Source: Leptobrachium leishanense (Eukaryota > Chordata > Amphibia > Anura > Megophryidae). Taken from it: a DNA stretch of 64,000 nucleotides. Position numbers and translations under genes: made by a program. The notes beneath the pieces were generated by a model. The model made no database searches. It was not told the origin of the DNA and saw only the letters and a program-made list of their open reading frames with translations. Shown in pieces: positions 54,572-64,000 of the stretch. Every line of letters starts with the position of its first letter. Within the stretch, counting starts at the first letter, position 1. The stretch is taken from the NCBI GenBank assembly GCA_009667805.1, contig CM019063.1, positions 85,649,877 to 85,713,876 on the forward strand, given 5' to 3'.

Positions 54572-57441
54572 ATGTCTGAAAGAACAAAAAGGACAGGCAG
54601 ACGCTCCCAGCCACAGATAAGAGGGCAAGCAGCCCCTGTGTCGGGAGACTGTGTCTCTGGTCGTGGTGGACGTGGTGCATCCTCTGCAGGGGCACGTTTG
54701 TCCCTTCTAACTGGTGCTGGCCGTCTTAAGCAGCAGCAACATACAGAGGACTTGGTGGATTGGCTAACCAGGCCATCCTCATCCTCCGAGTCCTCTGCCA
54801 GCCAGGCTTCTAGTGCTTTACAGTCCACCTCAGCTGCCAAAGCATCTAATGCAGCCTCCATGTCCACAGCTACTCCTGCCGTAGCCTCGCTATCACACAC
54901 GGAGGAGTCAGCTCAATTATTTGACTACAATGAGAGTGACATGCTGCTTGAGGATGCGCAGCAAGTACAGTGCTCTGATTCAATCTCTGAGGTTGAGCAA
55001 GGGAGTATAATCAACCTAGAGGAAGGGGGTGCCAGTGATGACACACAAATAACTGGCACTCATGTTGCCCCAGCAGCTGCAGCATACTGCCAAGTTGGCT
55101 CCAGTGACGAGGAGATAGGGGGTGAAGATGACATTGATGATGATGAGGTCACTGACTCCACCTTTGCGTAGGTCGTCCTCCTCCTCATCTGTCTCTACCC
55201 ACACTGTATGTCCTGCCATGCAATTGCCTACAACCTCCACCGACAGGGATGATGCTACAGTAATAGATGTACCAGCAGGTCCTTCCTCACAATGTGACAT
55301 CATCCCAGTAGTTGAAGATTTACGCAGTCAGATTACGTTGCCGCAGCTGCTGCAGCGAAAGAAAAAATATAGTCCCAACCATCCCCAAGCACAGCGTCTA
55401 AATGCCAGCTTAGCAAAATTACTCACATTGCAGCTGCTGCCTTTCCAGCTGGTGGACTCTGCTCCCTTCCGTGAATTTGCTGAATGCGCTGTGGCAGGTT
55501 CCAAAACGCCATTACTTTTCACGCAAGGCAATTCCAGCACTATACCAGCACGTGGAAGACAATGTTATCCAGTCATTGGGAAAGGCAGTCAGCAGCAAGG
55601 TGCATGTCACTTTAGACACGTGGTCCAGCAAGCATGGACAGGGTCGTTACATTTCCTTCACGGCACACTGGGTAACTGTGATTGCAGCTGGGAGAGATCC
55701 AAGACGGGGCTCTGTGCTGGAGCTTGTTCATCCACCACGCCTCCAGAAAGCTGCTTGTATGAGGTCTGTCTGCTGCACCACCACCACCTCTTCCTCCTCC
55801 TCCTCCTTCTGTCTCTGGCGAAGTGGCAGTTAAACCGACGCCTGACAGGGTCTACGCAATGGCTCAAGCAAAAAGATGCCATACTGTGCTTGAGCTGGTT
55901 TGTTTAGGGGACAGGAGCCACACCGGGTCAGAAATTTTGTCAGCTCTGCAGGGGCAGGTGCAGAGATGGTTAACACCACGCCAGCTTGAGCTGGGAATGA
56001 TCGTCTTCGATAATGGCAGCAACCTTCTCTCCGCCCTACGCAAGGGTAAATTGACGCATGTACCATGCCTAGCACACGTCCTAAATCTGGTGGTACAGCG
56101 TTTCCTAACCAAGTACCCAGGGCTGCCAGAGCTTCTCATCGAGGCCAGAAAAGTCTGCAGCCACTTCAGACGGTCATTCCCAGCAAGCGTTCGCCTGGCA
56201 GAAATTCAAAGAGAATTCCACCTTTCCACAAACCGTCTGATCTGTGACATGCCCACCAGGTGGAACTCGACATTAGCAATGCTGCTGCATCTGCACAAGC
56301 AGCAGAGGGCCATCAACGAGTACCTGTGTGAGTATGGCACAAGGACAGCTTCATGTCAACTTGGTTCCCCCCCGCAGTGGCTGATGATCAAGGATGCATG
56401 CACTGTACGGTCACCATTTGAGGAGGCAACAAGGATGGTGAGCAGGGACAGTGCATGCATCAGTGACACAATTCCTTTAGTGTTCCTGCTGGAGGACACT
56501 CTGCGGGGAATTATAGATGTGGCTCTAGAGGCAGAGCAGCGGGAGGAAGAGGAGGCCTTCCCTAGCTCTCAAGGCCCCAGTCTTTCCGCAGACAGCATTC
56601 CAGCGGGTCCTACTCAGATCAGACAGGAGGAGGATGAGGACTATTTAAGTAGTGTGGGGATTCCTCAAGGCAGGGTTTTGTGTGCCCAGAAACAGAAGGG
56701 CTTGTGCGTGGCTGGGAGGAGGAAGTGCACGATACGGTCATCCTCATTGACCAGGAAGACTCGGCAGCTAATGCCACCTCCAACCTATGCTGCATGGGCT
56801 CCCTAATGATGCAAAGCCTGCTAAAGGACCCCAGGATTCGTGCTATCAAGGAGAGGGATCATTACTGGTTGGCAACCCTTCTTGATCCACGATACAAGGG
56901 GAAAGTTGCAGAGCTCATCCTGCCCGCACAGAGGGAGCACAGAATGACAAAACTTGAGGACGCTCTAAAGCGAAACTTGTGTAACACCTTTCCAGGCACT
57001 GTTAGATTACCAAGTGCTACTGCTAACACACGTGCTTCTGAGGCTGCAGGTGATCAGAGGAATAGCGGTGAAGGCCAGGGCCGCTTGACTGATGCATTTT
57101 TAAATTTTTTTAGTCCTCGACGCCCAGGGACGTCAAATGTAGTCACCCATTGCCAGCGTCTTCACCATATGGTGCAGGACTACCTAGGGGCAAGGGTAGA
57201 CCTGGATACCTTTCCAGCAGATGATCCACTGGCTTACTGGGTGTTGAGATTGGATCACTGGCCAGAACTTAGCCAATATGCTATGCAGCTACTAGGTTGC
57301 CCTTCATCTAGCGTGCTTTCCGAAAGGACGTTCAGTGCCGCTGGAGGTTTTGTCACAGACAAAAGAGTGCGTCTGTCCACCGACTCTGTAGACATTTATA
57401 AAAATGAATCACTCCTGGATCAGCAGCTATCAATCCCCTGA
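54572..57441 (+). pseudogene. hAT transposase (ZBED-like), frameshifted
   Basis: Frames at 54572-55171, 55122-55500, 55471-55833, 55823-56690 and 56680-57441 follow one another, implying about four frameshifts. The N terminus is a low-complexity, Ser/Asp/Glu-rich region (acidic near 55090-55160). The catalytic core shows LDTWSSKHGQGRYISFTAHW, MIVFDNGSNLLSAL, HVPCLAHVLNLVVQ with its Cys-x-x-His, and DMPTRWNSTLAML. The C terminus has DPLAYWVLRLDHW and PSSSVLSERTFSAAG, the hAT dimerisation motif. hAT transposases cut at element ends and leave 8-bp duplications, as found here. An 8-bp loss after TDSVD (about 57390) alters the last residues relative to 15976. Not functional as it stands. Confidence 0.88.
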
Positions 57442-57489
57442 TGCCGAAGTAACGGAATAGATCGGGTATGTCTTCTGCATGCACAAAAC

Positions 57490-58170
57490 CTCCAGCACTG
57501 AACTCTTCCACAATACCACAAAATGGTTACGGTGTGAATGCACTTGCTGCCATGAAAGGCACAATATTTGGCTGCACTGACGCCTGTGCCAGATTTATAT
57601 CATTTACATTTTTTGAACAGCAGGGTCCACCCCTGCACTCTTCCACAATACCACAGAGGGGTTACTGTATGATGATACTTGCTGGCCTGGCACCAAAGGC
57701 ACAATATCTGGGTGCACTGACGCCCATTACCAGATCAAAAACTTTTCAATATAGGACCACATGGTCCACCCCTGCACTCTTCCACAATACCACAGAGGGG
57801 TTATTGTATGATGATACTTGCTGGTCTGCCATTAAAGGCACAATATCTGGGTGCACTGACGCCCATTACCAGATAAAAAAAAAATATTTCAATATAGGAC
57901 CAACCACATGGTCCACCCCTGAACTCTTCCACAATACTACAGAGGGGTTACTGTATGATGATACTTGATGGCCTGCCATTAAAGGCACAATATCTGGGTG
58001 CACTGACGCCCATTACCAGATTCATATCTTTTTAATATAGGACCGCATGGTCCACCCCTGCATTCTTCCACAATACCACAGAGGGGTTACTGTATGATAG
58101 TACTTGCATGCCTGACACTAAAGGCACAATATCTGGGTGCACTGCCATTGACGCCTGTATCAGATTCATA
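57490..58170. repeat. 3' subterminal tandem repeats of the hAT element
   Basis: About five units of 130-150 bp, each with CACTCTTCCACAATACCAC, AGAGGGGTTAC, AAAGGCACAATATCTGGGTG and a CTGACGCC segment. The deleted copy at 14651-16919 has two to three such units at 16010-16320. Confidence 0.88.
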
Positions 58171-58789
58171 TCCTCAGAGGGGTTACGGTGTGACGGCACT
58201 GTTGCCGACGCTAAAAGCCCAATTTTAAAGCACCTATTGTTACTTTCATCCAAAGCCTGCATAAGTTTCACAATAATTTAGCCCAAAAAAACACTAAACT
58301 TTTTCTGCGCGTCCTAAAATGTCTTTTCATACAGGCTGCCGCCCCAAGCAGTTGTTTATGGATAGATTAAAGGAAAAGCATTTACCGTCATATGAAACGT
58401 CATTTATTTGTTTTTAAGTGTTTCTATACATCCTAGAAATCCGTCACTTCACGGGCAGGTTATGGGGACCTCCTAGGCACGATATTTGAAGGAATTTTTT
58501 GTTTTTATTTTTAACCCTTATTTCATGGAAAACTCACTGTCCCTTTAAAAACGTTTTTTTTTAAACTTTTTATCCTTGTTTCCTGTCCCCCAGGGCACTA
58601 CCCGGACCCCCATATACCTTTTATGGCAAATACGTAGCATATATGCCCTCTTGGAGGGCACTCTAAAAAAACGAATTTTCAGCCCCATTGACTTGCATGG
58701 GAGTTTGGGTTCGGACCCGAACAAATGGGAAGTTCGGGTTCGGGCTTGAACCGAACTCGGGGTATGTTCGGCTCATCCCTAGTTTAGAA

Positions 58790-59044
58790 CTCAAGAGAGT
58801 GAAAATCTGAGAGCTCTGCACATGGTATACCTCCTTTCTTTACAGAAGCTCCTCTTGCTCTGAACAGAGTCGGAGCTGACAGGGGATGAGGTCATACCTC
58901 ATTTGCATGTTAAAATCACCTCCTAAATGGCTGGTCAAAGTTGCAACAAAATAACCCAAAATATTCCTTTGGGAAAGACATTTTCAATTCTACAGGAGTT
59001 TATCTAAAATGAAAGGATATTAGTGGAATGCACACACATGGTGC
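58790..59044. other. Short unassigned stretch
   Basis: Right continuation of the older repeat interrupted by the hAT element (see 52489-53384). Nothing else recognised. Confidence 0.4.
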
Positions 59045-59052
59045 TCTTAAAG

Positions 59053-59234
59053 CAGTGTTTCCCAAACCTGTCCTCAGGACCCTCCACCTCTCCAGGTTTG
59101 TCAGATATCTGAAGCACAGCACAGGTGATATGATTTGCTGCTCAGTGATAGCTTGATTCAGTCTGCTTTTCCCCAAGGTGATCTGCAAAATCTGGCCTGG
59201 TTAAGGGTCCCGAGGAGAGGTTTGGGAAACACTG
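59053..59234. mobile_element. hAT MITE, CAGTGTTTCCCAA family, intact
   Basis: 182 bp, perfect 8-bp duplication TCTTAAAG (59045-59052 and 59235-59242). Inverted ends CAGTGTTTCCCAAACCT and AGGTTTGGGAAACACTG. A decayed relative lies at 22579-22775. Confidence 0.92.
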
Positions 59235-59548
59235 TCTTAAAGACGCACACGCACATTTACATCTGTTACAAATGCAAACTATAAATGAAGGATGGCGCTA
59301 TGGGTTGGTATATTATTTTAATTGGTGGGCACCAATAGACATGTGCACAGCACAAAATTTCGTTTTGGACTAATGGATTCGTCCTAAAATGCAATTTATT
59401 TAGTTACTAAAGAAATTCGTTTTCAGTTCTTTAGTATGAAAACTAATTTCATTCATCCGAAAACCAGCGGATACAATTACTATTATAGTGGCTCCTCAGA
59501 GGGCTGAGATTGCTGCTGGTTACAGTATCTCTCACTCTCAGCACAATG

Positions 59549-59680
59549 TGGGCCATATTACATAGCTGGTGCTAACTTAACCAGAGCTGTTGTAAACTTC
59601 CCAGAGCCATTATAGCCTATGGAGGTTTTCAGTTTACAACAGCTCTGGTTAAGTTAGCACCAACATTGTAATACTGCCCC
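59549..59680. repeat. Hairpin MITE, copy iii
   Basis: About 132 bp, the longest and best paired of the three copies. The arms extend through GGTGCTAACTTAACCAGAG, CTGTTGTAAACT and their complements. A loop of roughly 45 bp contains GGAGGTTTTCAG. Confidence 0.8.
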
Positions 59681-59937
59681 GTGTCAGGCAAAGCTGTTAC
59701 AGTAACTGACTGCAGCTCATCACAGTGCTCAGAGTTTCAGTAAAACTAGTAAATAATATTTTTATATATAAGAGGTTAGAACAATATTATTTCCTTGTTT
59801 TACTGAAACTCTGAGCGCTGTTGCAGCCAGTTACTGTAACAACTGAGCCTGATACATTGTACTGAGAGATAATGTAACAAGCAGTCGATCTCAGCGCTCA
59901 CAGCCACTGCATTTAAAGGGCTAAAAAAAAAAAAAGG

Positions 59938-60228
59938 CTCCTCTCTGTATAATGCTTAGAACATCCTCCTGTATTAATACCCCTCTCTGTATAATGTATA
60001 CAACATCCACCTGCATTAATTAATACCCCTCTCTGTATAATATATAGAACATCCTCCTGAATTAATTAATGTCCCTCTCTGTATAGAACATCCTCCTCCA
60101 TTTATACCTTTCTCTGTATAATGTATATAACATCCTCCTGCATTAATACCCCTCTCTGTATAATGTATAGAACATCCTCCTGCATTAATTAATGCCCCTC
60201 TCTGTATAGAACATCCTACTGCATTGGC
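59938..60228. repeat. Minisatellite, about 50-bp unit
   Basis: Six imperfect units of CCTCTCTGTATAATGTATA followed by GAACATCCTCCTGCATTAAT. Apparent frames through it are repeat artefacts. Confidence 0.88.
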
Positions 60229-61537
60229 ATGTGGAGGGTGCAGAACTTCGGATGTTGCGATCTTCATTGCTGGTCTCCTTCACTCATCAATGTAATATCA
60301 CAAAAAGGACTGAAACTAAAATGTAATGCATTTTATTTTAGTTTCTTTCGTTTTTTGTACTGAGCAGTTTCGTTTCTCTTGAGTCATACGAAAACTAAAT
60401 TATCCCAAAATTGGGACTAAATCGTTTTAGTACTAAACCGAATGCACATGTCTAGGCACCAAAGCATATTTATTTGTGGCTGATTAAGGGGATATAGATA
60501 TTAGATTTAATACATGACTCTTGCACCTGTCAGGCTCTGAAATAGCACTTGACTCCTAATTCACAAAAAAAATTGAAAATTGGCCATCTAGCTAGTCCAA
60601 AAGATAAGTTGGGAAATTGTTTTAAGTTTGTTTGCTGTTCCCTGAAATTAACCTCTTCACTACCAAGTTCTTTTCCATAAAACCACTACCAGGACCCAGG
60701 ATTTTCCATTGTAAAAATGAATGCACCTTTCATAAAATACATTTTGGATAGCTACAGTAAGCGTATCTGAGAGGCTGAGGGTTGTCGTCCTGTCCAAAAA
60801 ATATCATATCACATGTATGATAATGCAGCTGGGGATCTGTGTGTCCTCGAAGGAAAAAACAAATGTCAAACTGATCAGGACATATTTGAAAACAAGATAA
60901 ATCTCAATGTATCCTTCCTGGTAAAATACTTTGCAAATAAATAAATAAATAAACTACTTGGACGACAAGTCAGAGGTACTGAAAATCCGGGGCTACATTT
61001 GCAATTGGATTTCATTGGCATAAACAAGATTCCTTTCCATTGCAGAATATGACAAGATTTTACTTGATGTTGGGTTCCTGCAGGAGCTATAAAATATCAA
61101 GTGTACTCCATTCATGGTAGTAAAGGGGCTAATCTAAATGAACTAACCCATTATTTCTAAAAATAATCACCTATAAATTACCTATAAAGCCACTTAAGAA
61201 AAGCACGCTATTCTAAAAATCTGCTTTATGCCAACATGAAAAAAATATTATTAATCTTTATTTATAAAGCGCCAACATATTCCGCAGTGCTGAACAATGG
61301 GGGAGCACAAACATGCGACATGCATGATAAATAAGGAAAAGACAACCCTGCCCATAGGATAGCTAGTCTAGGAAATACAGCACTTTAAACAAGTGCTCAG
61401 CCAGACATCCCGTGAGTTTACAATCTGAAGGACAAAGGTAAGTGAAACAAAAGGGGAGCAGGGGATGTGGAGCTGGTGGCTAGAGAGAGAAAAGCAAGGA
61501 TTGCATAGGAATAGCAAGAAGCTTGGGCTTAGGATAT
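60229..61537. other. Intergenic sequence with LINE tails
   Basis: 60885-60955 is a LINE tail (CTCAATGTATCCTTCCTGG, AAATAAATAAAT) of the same family as 63815-63890. 61255-61440 is a reversed L2-like 3' end (TTTATAAAGCGCCAACATAT). No gene seen. Confidence 0.55.
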
Positions 61538-61540
61538 TTA

Positions 61541-62218
61541 GAGCTCTATCACCACCTTAACGATAACACTCACATAAATGTGCGTTAGCGCTAAGTTAAT
61601 TGAAGTGATAACGCTCCGCACAGATCACCTCCTGATCGCTAATGGGTTAGGAAAAAATCAGGGAATCGTTATTAGTGCTTTTTAGCACAAGCTTACTGTG
61701 TATACTATGTTAAGTATAGGGAGCGCAAAGTGTAAGCAGAGAGTAATTAACGTTAGCATCACAAGGTCCTAATGCAAATTGCAAACAGCTATCTCTAACG
61801 TAAAAAAAAATTGCTTCAGCTTAGAACTGTAGCTAACTTATTCCGCTGCTACAGAATCAGTTAGCAGCAGCTGGACCCCCCCCCAAATACTCGTCTCATT
61901 CCGCTGTGAAAACAGCAGCCCGATCGGTCGCTGCTGGCAGCAGAGTGAGACTGGGGAAAAAAGTGCCCAGTCTCCCTCCGCGTTCACTCCGCCGACCCGC
62001 TGTGACCCAGCAGCAAAAGCCTCCATGGAGTCCATCGGGATGCTCGGGACAGCGCTTTGGAGCTGCCCTGAGCATCCAGGAGGCTAGCGGCCGCTACGGT
62101 CAGACTGCTGGACTCACCCCGTAATCCACTGGGAAAATGGGGATGCTAAGGGGATATTAGCGACGCAAATTTTTCCCAATAGCGCCCCCGTTTTAGCTGT
62201 AGGCACGTGATAGTGCCC
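61541..62218. mobile_element. PIF/Harbinger-like element, TTA target
   Basis: TTA on both sides (61538-61540 and 62219-62221). Inverted ends GAGCTCTATCACC and GTGATAGTGCCC relate to the termini at 11984-13072 and 11195-13854. Internal matches include GTATAGGGAGCGCAAAGT, in common with about 11761-11778. No transposase frame. Confidence 0.75.
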
Positions 62219-62221
62219 TTA

Positions 62222-63484
62222 GACTTTTACATTGTGTTACAGGAAAGTTGGCAACAAAACAGGACAAATTGTGTGTTTTTATGAATGCATGCGTATTTGG
62301 GTCTTGATGAGCCCTTTAAAAGTAATACAAAAATGCAAGTTGGTAACTTGCTAAAATCATCTGAAAATGTATATTGGGAAATCTTGAACAGTAAAACTGT
62401 ATGCTTTGATTAGGCATTTACATGTATAGGATGTGTGTGGGGTTTTTTTTTTTTCCATTTTTGTTTTGCATCTGTTTAAGCCTGGAAATGGAAACACATG
62501 ACAACATAATGAAAGTGCTCTGCAATTGACTCTCCATTATTAATAAGGTTCCACATGGAGACTGCATTCAGCAGCCAGTAAACAAAGTTGACACTGTTTG
62601 TAGTGTTTGCATTCATTTCCCAATGCATGCTGATTAGCCGTGGTGGTTTCATTGTTCGTTTCATGTGACTTTCCAGTTGCAGATGGAGCTGTTTGTTTTG
62701 CTTCAGAAGATTTAGTGGCGGGTACAAACAATGCCTTTCCATGCTGCAAAAGACATCCTCATGTCTTCTACACGCTATTGATCTTCAGTTCCAAAACTTC
62801 ATCTGGTAGATATTATTTCAATTACCCTAATTTATAGATTTTCATATGAGAATGGTAAAGGCCATAGAAAGCATGACATTTGCCTCATTTCTATTAAAAG
62901 GGTCTATTAAAAGTGTTTGCTCTTGTGTATTGCTGGCAGTGTAAGCATGTCACATTGCCAGGACATTTGGAATGAATAATCCTGCTACCTTTGGATTTTG
63001 TTTATCCCTGCTGATTTACAGTCATACTCAATACTTCTTTCTTTCGTCATGTGCGGCTCAGAAAATAAAGCCATATTCACTTTTCATCGCTTTGTTGTTT
63101 GTATGGTTTAAGACTATCCTAATGTTACCTTTCTGGTTTCATTCACATTCTCAGACCAAGTTGCCTTTTCAAGAAGGACAACCAACTGTTGACATCAAAG
63201 TCAAGCACGAGTGGTCATCGAGGACAATATAAACTAGAAGCAATACAGATTCCTGACTTAACTGTGCCTTGACATGTCACATTGAAAGCAGGAAATAAGC
63301 ACATTGGACACGCTTGGCCATGAGAAGATGTCCTAATCAAGCAGTCATGTTCATTGCCATGTAGAATTCTCTCTTAATCTTGGAAAGTCATGCTTTTTCG
63401 TCTTCGTTTTCATTTACACCTACTTTAGGAGGCAATAAAGCAATATATCCCCCTTTCATGAAGACAGTCATCCCCTAGCAGTTC
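62222..63484. other. Apparently non-repetitive stretch, possible conserved noncoding DNA
   Basis: No match to any other part of the window and no element ends. 62460-62830 is compositionally balanced and rich in homeodomain-like core motifs (TTCATTTCCCAATGCATGC, GATTAGC). The open frames on both strands resemble no known protein. It could be a regulatory element or simply unique DNA. Confidence 0.35.
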
Positions 63485-63890
63485 CCTCATCCTATAACGT
63501 CCGATTCAGGACCTGCACTTTACTTACAATACCACAATACAAAAAGAAAGTGGCTTGATCCTCATTTTCCCAAAGAGCACCACATTTATGGAATAACCTT
63601 CCAGACGCCATCAAATCTTCCCCCAGTCTAAAGTCACTTAAGAGATCTCTATTAACATGCCTCAATACAGAATGCACCTGTAAACATGTAACATAATGAC
63701 TATACTTCCTACATATTTATTTTCGGTGTTAATCTGTATTGTTTTTTTAATATCTTGCATTTATTACTTTGTATTTCTGTAACAACTGTAATATTTCAAC
63801 CCAGTTCGTGAACCTAGGACATACTTGAAAATGAGAGAAATCTCAATGTATCCTTCCTGGAAAAATACTTTATAAATAAAATAAATAAAT
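63485..63890 (+). mobile_element. LINE 3' end, uninterrupted copy
   Basis: Encodes in one frame the C terminus LWNNLPDAIKSSPSLKSLKR and TCLNTECTCKHVT before a stop at about 63691, then a 3' tail ending CTTCCTGGAAAAATACTTT and AAATAAAT. It is the unoccupied relative of 35840-38310 and shows single TTAA (63638-63641) and CATAC sites. Confidence 0.8.
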
Positions 63891-64000
63891 GAATACCATC
63901 ATCATGGAATACACTGAACCACTTCGCCACCAAGATCAAGTATACTAGATCTTCAAAAGCACATCCTGGTGCTCTGATATCAAGTATAGTCTATGTAATT

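Larger units (their letters stand above)
53393..58781 (+). mobile_element. Near full-length hAT transposon, 5.4 kb
   Basis: Perfect 8-bp duplication GTTTAGAA (53385-53392 and 58782-58789). Ends TAGGGATGAGC and GCTCATCCCTA, then TTCGGG/CCCGAA-rich subterminal sequence. Organised as: 5' region with about 83-bp tandem repeats (53900-54440), transposase gene (54572-57441, broken), 3' region with about 140-bp tandem repeats (57490-58160), and terminal block. It is the long relative of the deleted copy at 14651-16919. Confidence 0.93.

Noticed and set aside
62476..62742. Minus-strand 88-codon frame near the right edge as an exon of a neighbour gene
   Set aside because: No recognisable domain, no convincing splice sites, and the opposite strand is equally open.
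1..64000. tRNA, rRNA or snRNA genes
   Set aside because: No cloverleaf boxes or conserved rRNA blocks were recognised on either strand; a covariance-model search would be decisive.

Overview
The window looks like nuclear DNA from an amphibian, most likely a frog. The inference rests on vertebrate-type exons of one host gene set in very large introns packed with DNA transposons (hAT, PIF/Harbinger-like, TTAA-type, Tc1/mariner, a MULE-like and a Helitron-like element), together with L2, CR1/Rex1 and L1 LINEs and a BEL/Pao LTR element. I cannot name the species. There are no bacterial operons, CRISPR arrays, or recognisable rRNA or tRNA genes.

The only host gene I can support is ATG10, the E2-like enzyme of ATG12-ATG5 conjugation, on the + strand. 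Three consecutive exons are visible: 17156-17253, 35382-35467 (with the His-Pro-Cys active site) and 49585-49672 (ending in an in-frame TGA). Phases match exactly (2+96, 84+2, 1+87 nt) and all internal splice sites are GT/AG. The 5' exons must lie upstream of the window, or in its first 17 kb unrecognised. The two complete introns are 18,128 and 14,117 bp.

Layout: 1-17155 is upstream intron with many DNA transposons, including a three-layer nest at 11195-13854. Intron 17254-35381 holds a tandem-repeat-rich Helitron-like element, a MULE-like element with a telomere-like core, a hAT element made of minisatellites, an L2 LINE, a palindromic mariner and an unclassified element full of TTACCCGGGTAA sites. 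Intron 35468-49584 holds a LINE 3' end broken by two datable insertions, a solo LTR, an ORF1-only L1-like copy and a young BEL/Pao element (42305-48445) without an integrase core. 49673-64000 is downstream sequence with another solo LTR, a 5.4-kb hAT element with a frameshifted transposase, several hairpin repeats and about 1 kb of apparently non-repetitive DNA near the right edge.

Many insertions are bounded to the base by target-site duplications (TSDs) read directly from the sequence. Several are confirmed by an unoccupied relative of the site elsewhere in the same window. The transposon genes seen are all truncated or frameshifted; none looks able to make a full-length protein. All family names come from motif and TSD recognition by eye, not from database searches.
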